64,000 nt of DNA from Bombardia bombarda (lineage: Eukaryota; Ascomycota; Sordariomycetes; Sordariales; Lasiosphaeriaceae), in assembly GCA_030512295.1 (NCBI GenBank), contig JAULSR010000006.1, positions 992,001 to 1,056,000 on the forward strand, read 5' to 3'. The notes beneath the pieces are model-generated. The model made no database searches and was not told where the DNA came from. It saw only the letters and a program-made list of their open reading frames with translations. This document shows, piece after piece, positions 1-10,696 of the stretch (position 1 is its first letter; each line of letters starts with the position of its first letter). The position numbers and the translations under genes are program-made.

Positions 1-3000
1 GGGAGAATTTCTCACGAGACCAGACAGCATACACTAAAAAGAAAAGAAAATAAAGACAAACAACATAAACTCCACATAATGGCTGGAGAGTCTCAGGTGG
101 TGCCATGTCGATCCGAATCGAATCGATAGGATGGAAGGCGTCTGTTGCTCTGGTTGACTCGGATATCAGCCTCCCTCCAGACCGTTCCGTCTCGTAACGT
201 TTCTTCTTCGGCGCCTTCTCGAAAGCCATCCAACAGCCGATGAGTGAGCACAGACTAGGAGATTGCGATAGGCACACTGGAAGCGGTAGGGCGTTGCATC
301 AAATGTGCGGTCTGATTTGGTTGCTTACACACGATTGGCGCTCCCCATCCCCACATCACCCCTTCCACAGCAATAGATCTACAATACAAAAAGAGAGGCA
401 GTGTTTACCGTTCAGGTTATGATGATCACTGCCAGTGATCTCAAACAACTAACGCCCCCATGATTTGCAGAGATGATGCAAAACAAAAAAAAAAAGCAGA
501 GCAAAGCCCAGATAAACGAGTTTGAAATGCTGCGCATGCACGACTCGCCATCAAAAACATATTACCTAAGTTGACAAATTCTCTCTGCGCCTCAGAACCA
601 GTAGAACCGTCTGCAGATCTAAACTAGACTGACTCGTCCACTGGTCGACTAGCTAGCCGCCATGTCTGTGGATGGACCGATGGCTAGCTGATTGTCAAAT
701 GTCGAAAGTTCCGAGGATCAGAACGATACGACATTCGAGATGCATAAAAAGTCTGAGACTTCGATACCCACTCAGTTACCTAGGTAGTTACAATCATGCT
801 TCGGCTTCCCAAGTCCCACACCGTCATTGACCTGCACATGACTTTGTATGTTTCGATCTGCATTCATTGGGCAGGCGTTTGGCAGAGACAAAGACGAATA
901 ACCAAGACGATAAGCTCTTTCCCAGATTGGAAATCATGATCAGTACACCGCTCTATGTAGTGCATGAGGATGACGCCAAAGAGCGAGCAGGCGCCCCATT
1001 GCGTCTACCTGTTGCTTTATCAGGACAGGACATGGTACTGAAGCAAGACATCTGATAAGGTCTCAGAGAGCCTTTTTGTTCGTCCAGTTGGGATATAATC
1101 GGGAAGCTCTGAGACAGATTTTCAAGACACATGAGATAAGACAGAAACACAAGCTAGATGTATGTTGGGATGTTGGCTTGCCTTCATAAGGCATACCGAT
1201 CTATATAACTCACCGCCATATCGCGAGTCCCGCCAATCTTGTTCAGCCACGGCGTTTCGTTTGTGTAATAGGTATCACATATCACAGGTCGTCGTCTTGG
1301 GCTACTGAAGAGACACACGCATCTTTCTCTATCATGGATGGGATTTGCATGACAATAGATGCACGGAGAGAAATACCCACTATTATTCTATACTAGTGCA
1401 GCTGCAAGAGGAGAGAACAATAGGCAACACAACAATAGGCGTCGAATCAGATGGTATCCCGCAACCGCAACTGCATCCCGCTGCCGGCAGTCAGGTTTAG
1501 TCAGTGAGATGAGGAGAATAGGTACGGCATGTACCGTGACCACAACTAATGGGCAAGGAACCCGCGGTACCCGCTGGCCCAACCCGGCAGTCTCTGATGT
1601 CCCGGCCCATGTCATGTCGTACGGGAATAGTGGGCAAAAAGGCGGCGACAACAGAACCAGCAGCAAGGAAAAGATATGCTGTACTCCTTTCGAATACGGT
1701 ATACGACATAGTTCCACCACGGGGGCAATGCAGTGGGCGCCAACACGACTCCACCGACCGTCGGTTCACTTTATTGGGCCAGGCGGGGTAGACAAGTCGG
1801 TCGGTCGTCGTCGTCGCCGACCAGCAGTACGAATTAGCTGAGCCACAACGAGGTGCATCTCGTATGCGTTCCGAAAGCGAAGAGCATCCTTCACCTTTGC
1901 TGTTGCCGTTACTGCCGTTGTTGATGCTGAGTGCTGACGAGGATGCGAGATGTGCGAGATACCCCTTATCCATTATCCATGCGAGCTTCATCCCACGGGT
2001 TCGTCCGTCCGTCTATCCGTCCGCGCGTCAGCATCAAGAAAATATTCGTTTCACGGATGCGGGGCCGGCGACGGGCGACGGGTTACAAGATCACCCCGAA
2101 CCGGCTCGGCGAGTTTCCTTTCTTTGAAAGAGCGAGACGAGAAGAGTGCGTACACAGCAGCAAGGCAAAAGAAGTAAGGCTGGTTGACGTGGTGGACGTG
2201 GTGTCGCTGGGCGGGAGCTGGGGGTTCGTCGCACACCGTGCTGTGTGGTTGCACACCGCGCGGTTGTGACATCCCAGTTGCCGTGTGCACAAGAGCACAT
2301 ATTCCATGTTACCACATGCGGAAATATATTGAGCGCGGAGACGCATATGATTGGCCCGGCTCACGGTGTCGTTGGTGGGCTCGTGGCGCGGGCTTACTAC
2401 TTACCGGCTTACACAGTGGACCTGGGCTTGGGTCTGGGGCTCTGGAGCCCCTAGAACTAGCCAGTCTCCAGTTTACACAGTACTGGACATGTACATGCCA
2501 TATCCTGGCTGCCTCGAGCCTCGCTGGGCTGTTGGAGGCGTTGGACGACGAGTGAGAACGTTGTTGATCTCGGCACTTCTCTTCTCCTTCCACCTCCATA
2601 CCTCCACTGCATCCAGTCTCGGAAACATGACCAGAATGGTATCTTCATCGGGTCCCGCGTTTCCCGTCAGTGTATGATTTTCCTCTTCCCTCTCGTGTTC
2701 CCGTTCCACACAGGCATTATCTCTTATTTCATGGACACCTAATCAGCCTATCAAGTATTGCGTTTTGAAAAGGAAAAAGGAGGCCAAGACCGACCAGCCG
2801 CCCCGACAAATCGGGATATATAGGGTCAATAAGCCAGGTCCCACGCTGGTTGGCTGCCGGCGACAAGCTTATTTTTAGTTGCTGGTTTTTTTTTTATTTG
2901 CAGTTTAATTACTCTCCGCTGTGGAATTTTATACATTTGCGTAAGAAACCCCCATGAATCATTATTCCTGATACTCCCGCACCAGAAAGCTTGTTGGCTT

Positions 3001-3262
3001 TCTTGGTACGTAGTACTACTGTGTATTAGATAGCGGCAGGCTGACTGGCGTGCTGGCTCAAAACGGTGGCTCCATCATGAAGGGGTATAGGTTGTAAGCT
3101 TTGCATTCGAGGAGATTCTGACCGGTTCATGTACATGTACACTGCCCGCCATCCTTCTCACCTAACGGCAGAGGGTTGGGTTGGACCAAAACGCGATATA
3201 TCTCCGCTGCACGCGAGCTTTCGTGCATGAGGACGGACGGTGTGTTGGGTTGAGGAGTTGAT

Positions 3263-3300
3263 GGAGGGTGGTGGAGGTGGAGGTGGAGGTGAGGAGGGTT
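3263..3300. repeat. GGTGGA-type G-rich microsatellite
   Basis: Imperfect tandem GGTGGA/GGAGGT units form a purine-rich strand with many GG runs. It sits just left of a compact run of rare six- and eight-base palindromes at 3311-3333. No coding role is apparent; the Gly-rich frame across it is low-complexity. Confidence 0.8.
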
Positions 3301-4181
3301 GTTGTTGGAGTCTAGAACTAGTGGCGGCCGCGGCGACAGCGGCGCGGCAACACCTCAAGCTTTCCCAATGGAATCGAGAAACTTCAGTTTCCTCCCCCAG
3401 ATTCCCCAGTCTGGGTTTAGGCTAGCCATATTAGCGTGTGATCTGCCTCGAGTGTACTGTGGAACAGTACCTTAAACCTTTTTATCCCATCGTCCCTCTT
3501 ACTCTCCCAACAGGCAGCATCAAGCAATGAATGATTCACGGCAGCAATTAATTACCTTAGCTATTAGTCTACTATCTACCCAGACGAGCCAGAGTGTATC
3601 CGTGCATATTAATTAAACAAACCGACTACCTGTAAACAGTATCTGTATCGTATCCGCGCCAAATAAAGCAGCCGCTCGCGAGAGTAGAACTATATTATTA
3701 CTGGCGCTCGGTCATACACAATTCCCCTACAGACCGTCAGACGGGATGTGCAGAAGAACAAAGCCAAGGCGCCGTGCTTTTATCCCAGACCACACTCGTA
3801 CAAATCTCTAACCAACAAACAGCTCGATTGGTATGTCAAGCAGAAGCGAGGACCTTTTAGACGGGGCGAGCATCTTGTCCTATACGCACTTTACAGCATT
3901 GCCAGGACCAATCGTGCATTGCGCCTTCGAGGCTGATGATCTGAGGCCGGGACCGACAGCACAGCTGCTGAGGTATCCCGTACTGTACTTGCTTGCTGCC
4001 CGTGGCAGCCCCCTACCTTACAGATAGGGGTTCTTCTCCGTTCAGGAAAAAAAAAAACGACTGATCTGGCTGTGAGATTTGGTCCTGCCGCCAAGGCCAG
4101 AAGGGCCTGGCCTCACTACCCATCTGGGGTTCTCAGTTATGGTGGTGTAGGCGGACTGGGTGGGATGAGAGTAGACATGAC

Positions 4182-4208
4182 GGAACGAAAGGAACGAAAG
4201 GAACGAAA
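4182..4208. repeat. Three tandem copies of a 9-bp unit (GGAACGAAA)
   Basis: Three perfect head-to-tail copies of GGAACGAAA are visible. The repeat lies in gene-free DNA and shows no link to a gene. Confidence 0.9.
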
Positions 4209-5052
4209 CGACCCTGACCGTTACCACGTTCGTCACAGCAGCCTTCTAGGCCGGTTTCCTAGTCGGGCATAATGCTATGTAAGTGTGTGCAATCTATTTT
4301 ATGAAGAGCCAAGAAGCATCAAGCATCCATGAGGTGAGGTGACAGACTGTGCGTGCGTGCGTGCAAGGAAAGCAGAGAGGGAGGGAAGGAACGGGGGGGT
4401 GCACAAGGTTGGTAGGTGGGGTTAGTTAGACTGGTTAGAGAGGGCAAGGGCAGGGAAAGTTGCGAGGTGGCAGGGATTGTCAGTTGAAGTGGCAGGGATG
4501 AGTGGCGGGCAGCAGCAGACAGCGGAGAAGGAGGGTGGTAGCTGCCCGTCCCACGCCGGTTTTGTGGGTCGCTTGCAGGGACAGGGAGGGCTCGAACGTA
4601 GCTAAAGCCGATCTTGTGGGTTGATCGACAACCTTTTTCGTTGATACAACACCGAACCTTGCATACACTTAGTTCCCACTTCATTCGACATTTTGCAAGC
4701 CTCTACTCGACGGCATCGGTCACGGCGACATGGCTGGCCAAATTGGCAACCCAACCCTACGACTCGTGCACGCGGACGCGATGCGCTACTGATGATTACC
4801 AACTTGCTCCAGTGCCGTCCAGTATTGTACGAAGTACGAAGTGCCTAATAATCAATCTATGGCAGTGCGTGTCATCCATGGGGATTGGAGATTGGGAGAT
4901 TGGCAAGACGGCTATGTTTCTCAATCCCCTCCCGTCCGTTCCTGGTCTGGCTTCCCTTTTTGCATGGTCGCCCGCCCTTTGGTCGCCTGTCTGCAAGATC
5001 CCTGGGACGCCGAAGATGCCTGGACAGCCAGGTACCCTCGGTACGGCTGCTG

Positions 5053-5088
5053 CTGTCCACCTGTCCACCTGTCCACCTGCCTGCCTGC
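5053..5088. repeat. CTGTCCAC x3 followed by CTGC x3
   Basis: Three perfect copies of the octamer CTGTCCAC run directly into three copies of CTGC. It is one of several pyrimidine-rich simple repeats between 4.9 and 6.1 kb. Confidence 0.9.
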
Positions 5089-7099
5089 TTACACAGTGGC
5101 TATCCTGGCGTGCCAGTTGGAGCAGCCGAACCATGGAAACAAGCATGGACTCGGAGTCGTTGCAATGTCGTTGAAAAATGTCGTTGCAGTCTTCCGCTTT
5201 CCAGATTCTGTGGGTTGCGCAGCCGGTCGACACGCTCTTCGGCAGCTGGAAACCAGATGCACTCGCACACAAAGGCTCAAGACAGGTTCGATGCCTTATT
5301 CAGCACTACTACTACTACTACTGTGTAACTGGCCAAAACGCTTGTCATATTTCGTAAATATCAAGCGCATCTCAACCGGTCGCCGGTACCCCGATGTCTG
5401 GCAACTGGTCGGCTGGGTGTCTTCAATTCGGTCGCCCTTGGCACAGCTTCTGGTCAAATGCACCACCACCACAAGCTACCCCTGGCTGACAATTGGAACG
5501 AAAGCGAGCCGCCCAGAAAGCAGGGTATCATGGCATCATTCCGAATCCGTCCCTGGCGTGTTCAACGCCCCGTCGCCCATAATCCACTCCCGGTTCCAAC
5601 GTCATTACAAAGCCCATGCTCAACAGCCACACTCGCCTTCCGGGGACTTTGTTTGCATGCGCGCACATGAGATCGTCGACGCGTGCTGTGCTGCCATGCT
5701 GGCAGGTCTGATGCGCTGGTTGCTGGCTGGCTGGCTTGCTTCTCTGCCCTGCCTTCTCTGCTGCTTCTCTGCCCTGCCCTGCCAGCCTGCCTTTCCCTAC
5801 GGTCCCCGTCCACCGCCGACCCTTGGAAAGCGCTCCAGGGAGGCAAACCTATCACCGAACTCTGCCTCACACTGCGTCTCTTTGCGTCTTTTTGCATCTG
5901 TTTTCAACAATGTCCCTTCCCTAACCTGCGCTAGCAACGAGCCCCTTTGGGCTAGTCAATAGAGCAACTGTTAGGACTGCTAGCCTCCCTGTCTAGTTGC
6001 CTGGTTCTCCCTCCGTACCTTGCTGCTGCTCCTGTAAGTACATACTAGTCAGCCAGCTACATTGTTTGCAAGTTAGGTTGAATGCCATGTCCCCATTCAT
6101 GCCCCTTGCCCTTCTCCAAACTCTATCTCGCCTTTTCGCCTACTCGTGCCCCATTGGGCCCAAGGGACTGCTTCCGTGCTTGGCGTGCTGCCCTTGATAC
6201 TCGCTCCCACGCCGTCGTTGCCGGTGCGGGAGGGTGGTGGGACAGTAGTACGGGATACATACCTCCATACCTCAAGCCCTGCTCCACGAGAGTTTTTTTA
6301 GACGGCGGCTGAACAAGCGTCAACAACCAGGTCGGGTCGATTTCGCTTTCTCCATGTCTCAGATACGTACTTCCTCCCTCCCCCTCACCTCAGCACCCCA
6401 ATAACCATTCATACCCATACCCATGTCCATATCCATACCTGTCTGCCTGCCTACCTACCCACTCGCTGCTGCACTGCACCTCCTCGCGGCGTGAGCCAGG
6501 AAGCAAGTACCAAAGTACCTCCCAAGCCAAGTCTACAAGCCGTGCCGCCTTGTGAATGGACCTCTTCTTGTGAGCTCCCAGTCGAGAACAGAAGCACCGC
6601 CGAGGTTCTTTAACGGCGAGCCATTGTGTGTGGGAAGCTGTGTTTTATCAATATTCCCGATATTGAATAAGGCCCGGCCATCCAGCCCTCTCTAGCCCTC
6701 TAGCTCTCGTGTCGGAAAAAAAGCTGGCTGATGCAAGTTCCATGCTTCCTGCAAACGCTTAATTTCACTTGTCCTCGATCTCGTCGATCGGCCCTAGCTT
6801 TCATTTTGTCTTTCTTGCATCTGCCTTCTTCCGTCCCCTCCCTTCTTCTACAACACATCTGTCGCCCTCGCGAGCTTTTCGCCGTACCTCTCCCTCGGCC
6901 GTACGTACCCTTATGGTATCCTCGAGCACGTCGAGAGAGCATCATAGAAGCGAATCGTCACCGTCTTGACACTTGTCGGCGCACTCCCGGTCCCGGCCTC
7001 TTCCCGGCACGCACGCCTTACACGGCACTGATTTCAGCAACTTTAAACGCCGCCTCTTGGTTCCACATAGTCAGCATCACAAGCCAGCAAGTTCATACT

Positions 7100-7111
7100 A
7101 TGTGGAAGTAA
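7100..7111 (+). promoter_or_regulatory. Possible minimal upstream ORF (Met-Trp-Lys-stop) in the leader of the C2H2/Zn2Cys6 regulator
   Basis: An ATG followed by TGG, AAG and a TAA stop lies 53 nt before the chosen start codon at 7165. If transcribed, it would be a three-codon upstream ORF. Its stop codon overlaps a donor-like GTAAGT (7108-7113); a leader intron ending at the AG at 7149-7150 would be only 43 nt, which is short for this organism, so I favour the uORF reading. The position of transcription start is unknown. Confidence 0.3.
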
Positions 7112-7164
7112 GTGTCTGTCTCACCAACCGAGCCCCGAGACATAAACCAGAACCGTTACCCACG

Positions 7165-10100
7165 ATGGTCTTTTGCGCGTACTGCGGGAAGAGCTTCACC
7201 CGCAAGGAGCACCTGGAGAGGCACATACCAACTCGTAAGAAACACCAGACATGTCCCGCGAGATGGTGTAAAGTGTACTGACATGGCCCGGCTCAAGATA
7301 CCAACGTCAAACCCCACCGCTGCAGCGCCTGTCAGCTGTCCTTTGCCCGACGGCAAGTAGACCCTTCCCCAGCGCTGATGCTTTTCTTGCTAACACCACA
7401 TTGTTAACAGCGACCTGCTTCAGCGGCATCATTCAACCTACCATGAGGCACGGGACCCAATGGAGCCGTTGCCTGGTGGAGTTCCAACCGTCGCGGGCCG
7501 GACGCCCATTGCCTGTCAGAACTGTGCCAACGCAAAGACGGGTTGCGATAAAAGGGTGCCGTGCTCAAGATGCGCCGAGAAAAACCTGCCCTGCGCGCCG
7601 CGCTTTGCTCGACGGTCGTCCAAGGCTGCCGTGCGTGCTGCACAGGCGAGCGCTGCGTTCCAATCGGCGCTCACGCAGCAGTCGCCGCAGCACATGCAAC
7701 CCCAGACTATTGATCCCTCGTTTATGGAGGTAGACCCAAGCTTGACTAAGGCAGAGGGAAAATCACCGTCGACCATAGAAGCCGTGATTACGGTCGACAG
7801 TCATATGAAAGAGGGCTCGTCTAAAAAGAGCTCACCGGCAAATTCACATCTTAGCCCGACCGAATTCCCTTCGCCGCACACACGGGTGGACAATATGGAC
7901 GACTTCATGCAGATGGGCGGCGACTTCGTAGGCCAGGAGTCAAATTACCAAGACCTTCTGGTTTGGCCGGGAGATTATCCAATTGATTTGGATATGTACC
8001 AAAATCCGATAGCGCTCAACAAGACAGACATAGGCATGAACTTCACAGAGCTGAGCGACATGTCTGCATCATCAGAGCCCATGACAGCTTCGTCATCGCG
8101 CGGGTCGATACACACGCGGGGGACAAGCATCATGTCGACAAACGATTTCGACACGACCATGAAGTCTGGGGAACTTGTTCTGGCAGCGCCCACCGACAGT
8201 TCGATCCCAGAGTTTGAAGTGGTGATTGCGGCAGAAAGAGCCTGGAATTTGGCGCGATGTAACCCGTCTATACACACGGGAACGTGCCCGCGGACGGCAA
8301 TTGTGCATCTCGAGTGCCTGGAGCAAAAGTCGAAGCAGGAGGGGACGTGGAGCTCGTTGGAGAAGTACCTTGAGCAAGTTGACTGGGACGCTTCTGATTT
8401 GGCCTCGGTCGTGCCGCTGACATCACGAACACGTGACAAGATGCTGGCCATCACGCAGAGCTTTTTGCACAAGGCTCTCGAGATTCATCGCGGGGGTATC
8501 AATGGCTATCCCAAGGCCGGTTATGCCAGTCCTGGGGACTTCAACTTCATTGTCCTGCCCCCCTCCAAGATTCTCGAATATTTCCTCCGTAGCTATGTGC
8601 GCAGTCTGTCGGTTTACTACCCCCTGGTCGTCGCCGGCTGCGTCGACCCTAACGAAATGCTCCAGAACAACCAGGCGTCGACGCTGCTGGTTCTTCTCAT
8701 GATTGCTCAGGGTGCTGCAGCTATGCCTATGGCCGAGGCGCGTTACCTCTCGGCTGGCCTGACTGAGACGTGCCGCATATCGCTCTTCGACATCGTGGAG
8801 AAGGATGTGGAGCTCTCTGCCGACCCCATCGCCCTGAGGTGTGCTCTTCTGTTCATCGTCCTCGGCGCATGGAGTGGTGATAAGTGGCTCATGGACATTG
8901 CCATGGGCCAGCGGGGAATGTACATGTCGGTGAGTGGTGAAACCCGACTCCAGACTCTTGCGCAATAACCGCTAATACGCTCCCGCAGATGCTCAAGCAT
9001 GCTGGCATGTTGGAGCCACAAAGCTCCATGATCCCAGCCTTCAATAATTCGACCAGCGCTGAACTTCAATGGCGCTCGTGGCAGAACCGGGAAAGTCAGA
9101 ACAGGTATTTTTGATCCCATACCTCCTGTTTCATTTAGTGCCAGCCAGACTAATGTATGCGCGCAGACTGGTCTACAATTACGTCATGCTGGATCAAGAA
9201 CTCAGTTTATTTCATGACACGGCACCCCTGTTGGCCATCACCGAGCTCCAGTGCCCTCTTCCGGGGCCTGAAGTGCTCTGGATGGCGCCCAACTCGGAGC
9301 GATGGCTTGCTGCAATCCAATCCGTCTATGGTTGCACGGCCAACGTTAATCCACAACTCCTCAACGCGCCATCCATTACCCCCTCGTTGAGCGACCTCTT
9401 CCAAGACTTCCTCCATGACAACCTGTCAAGGCGGCAGAGTAGTCTCTCGCCGCAGCAGTTAAGGCTTATTTTACACCCGCTCCAGTCTCTTCTATGCCAT
9501 CTCCGCCAAATGCTTTCATGCTTCTCCGATGTACTTAGCTCGCGGAGCAGGACAGCACGGACTTTGACAAAGGCCTCCACGTTGCTCAGACTCGAAGAAG
9601 TGCAAGCCTTGTTGCAGAAATGGTACGAGTTGACCATGATCTACCACAAGGCCAACCCCAACTGTCCTATAACGCGATGCAACATGGTGTTGTATCATTT
9701 AATATCACTCAACGCTGTCACAAACTTCCCCGAAATCGAACGCCTAGCCCGTCGTGAGGGCTACGACGGCTCCTACTGGGAGTTGTCACTGCGCCACAAG
9801 CGCTGTATCTATCAGCGCGAAGAAGCCATCTTCCATTGTGGCCAGGTCTTCCGGCTTCTGCGCATGATGCCAAACAACCGCAGGCCCAGCTGGTGGTCCG
9901 CAGCCATGTACCGTGCCACCCTGATTTTGTGGACTGACAGCATTTCGAGGCTGGACCCCAACTTCCAGACTGACAAGCGTGACAACTCTGTGTCTGGAAG
10001 CAGCGCCGGCCCCGTGGCCATTGATCAGGTTACGCCCGAGGACCCGGCCGTCATCGCCTATCTATGGAGCGGCGACGGCATGGCGGTGCTCACACGACTA

Positions 10101-10280
10101 GATGGCTCAACTGTCAGCCTAGAGAAACCAGCCGATGTGTTGACGTACGCCATCAGGAACATTGAAGACGGTTTCAGCTCCCGTATCGGCGATGGCATCA
10201 AACGCAAGCTCATGGCTTTGGGAAGCAACTGGAGCGTCGACACAATGGGTGCACTAACGTCGTGCGGGTCGTCTAGTTAG
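7165..10280 (+). CDS. Transcription factor with two C2H2 fingers plus Zn2Cys6 cluster (Cmr1/Pig1 type)
   Basis: Nuclear DNA-binding regulator. Exons: 7165-7234, 7298-7352, 7411-8929, 8989-9104, 9167-10280, giving 957 residues. Two N-terminal C2H2 fingers (C4, C7, H20, H24 and C32, C35, H48, H53) are followed by a Zn2Cys6 cluster with cysteines at 77, 80, 87, 93, 96 and 103. An acidic, Ser-rich linker leads into a fungal-specific transcription factor middle region from about residue 310 to 750. Introns of 63, 58, 59 and 62 nt keep frame. The first two introns fall inside the C2H2 region, and the second needs a GC-AG splice because the nearby GT would give an early stop. The start at 7165 opens directly on finger one and has a good context (CACGATGG). 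The C2H2-plus-C6 architecture is that of the melanin regulators Cmr1 and Pig1. Linkage, 33 kb away, to a pigment-type PKS fits that role, but related paralogues with other targets exist. Confidence 0.9.
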
Positions 10281-10665
10281 CCCCCGTTTCTTGGTTATAT
10301 CCTACTTTAGATGGACAAAATACTTCCGCCTTTTCTTGTCAGGAGTAAACTGGTTCGGAACATCGACTTGCTCTTTTTCTTCTTTGCCCCTTTTTTCCTT
10401 CTCAGGAGCTTCATGGTCACCCTTTTTAGGCTATCTTGGATGGCGTTTGATGGATGGAATGGTTTGATCGGTTGGTTACGATACAACAACCGCAGCATCT
10501 ACAACGGCACGGCGCATAATGGCGTTTTCTTTGCAATATCCTTTTTTCCCTTTCTACCTCGGACCATGACTTACTAGACACTAAAGTGCTTCTATGGTAT
10601 GGGGCGAGGCCCCTTACCCTCTATTAGAGAAGAAAGCACGTTCTGGCTTAATGTTTGGTTTATTG

Positions 10666-10696
10666 TTATTATTATTACCACTATTATTATTATTAC
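10666..10696. repeat. ATT/TTA trinucleotide microsatellite
   Basis: Imperfect TTA/ATT triplets run about 390 bp downstream of the stop codon of the C2H2/Zn2Cys6 gene, in AT-rich DNA likely to be the 3' flank. Confidence 0.85.

Larger units (their letters stand above)
1..7164. other. Left intergenic region, no supported gene
   Basis: No reading frame in this stretch shows a recognisable domain, fungal codon bias or a plausible exon chain. The longest open frame (4841-5962, +) gives a Trp/Cys-rich product full of simple-sequence stretches and overlaps several other equally long frames, which is typical of chance openness. What can be seen are simple repeats (G-rich block 3263-3300, nonamer repeat 4182-4208, octamer repeat 5053-5076, ACT triplets 5305-5322), a TACCTAGGTA palindrome at 777-786 and, from about 6350 onward, pyrimidine-rich DNA that probably serves as promoter and leader of the transcription factor gene starting at 7165. 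Confidence 0.6.

Noticed and set aside
1359..1991. Overlapping 160-164-codon frames on both strands
   Set aside because: Compositions are Arg/Ser/Cys-rich without any motif; openness on both strands suggests base composition, not coding.
4841..5962. 373-codon plus-strand open frame
   Set aside because: The product is Trp/Cys/Pro-rich, contains translated simple repeats, has no domain or codon bias, and is overlapped by several other long frames on both strands.
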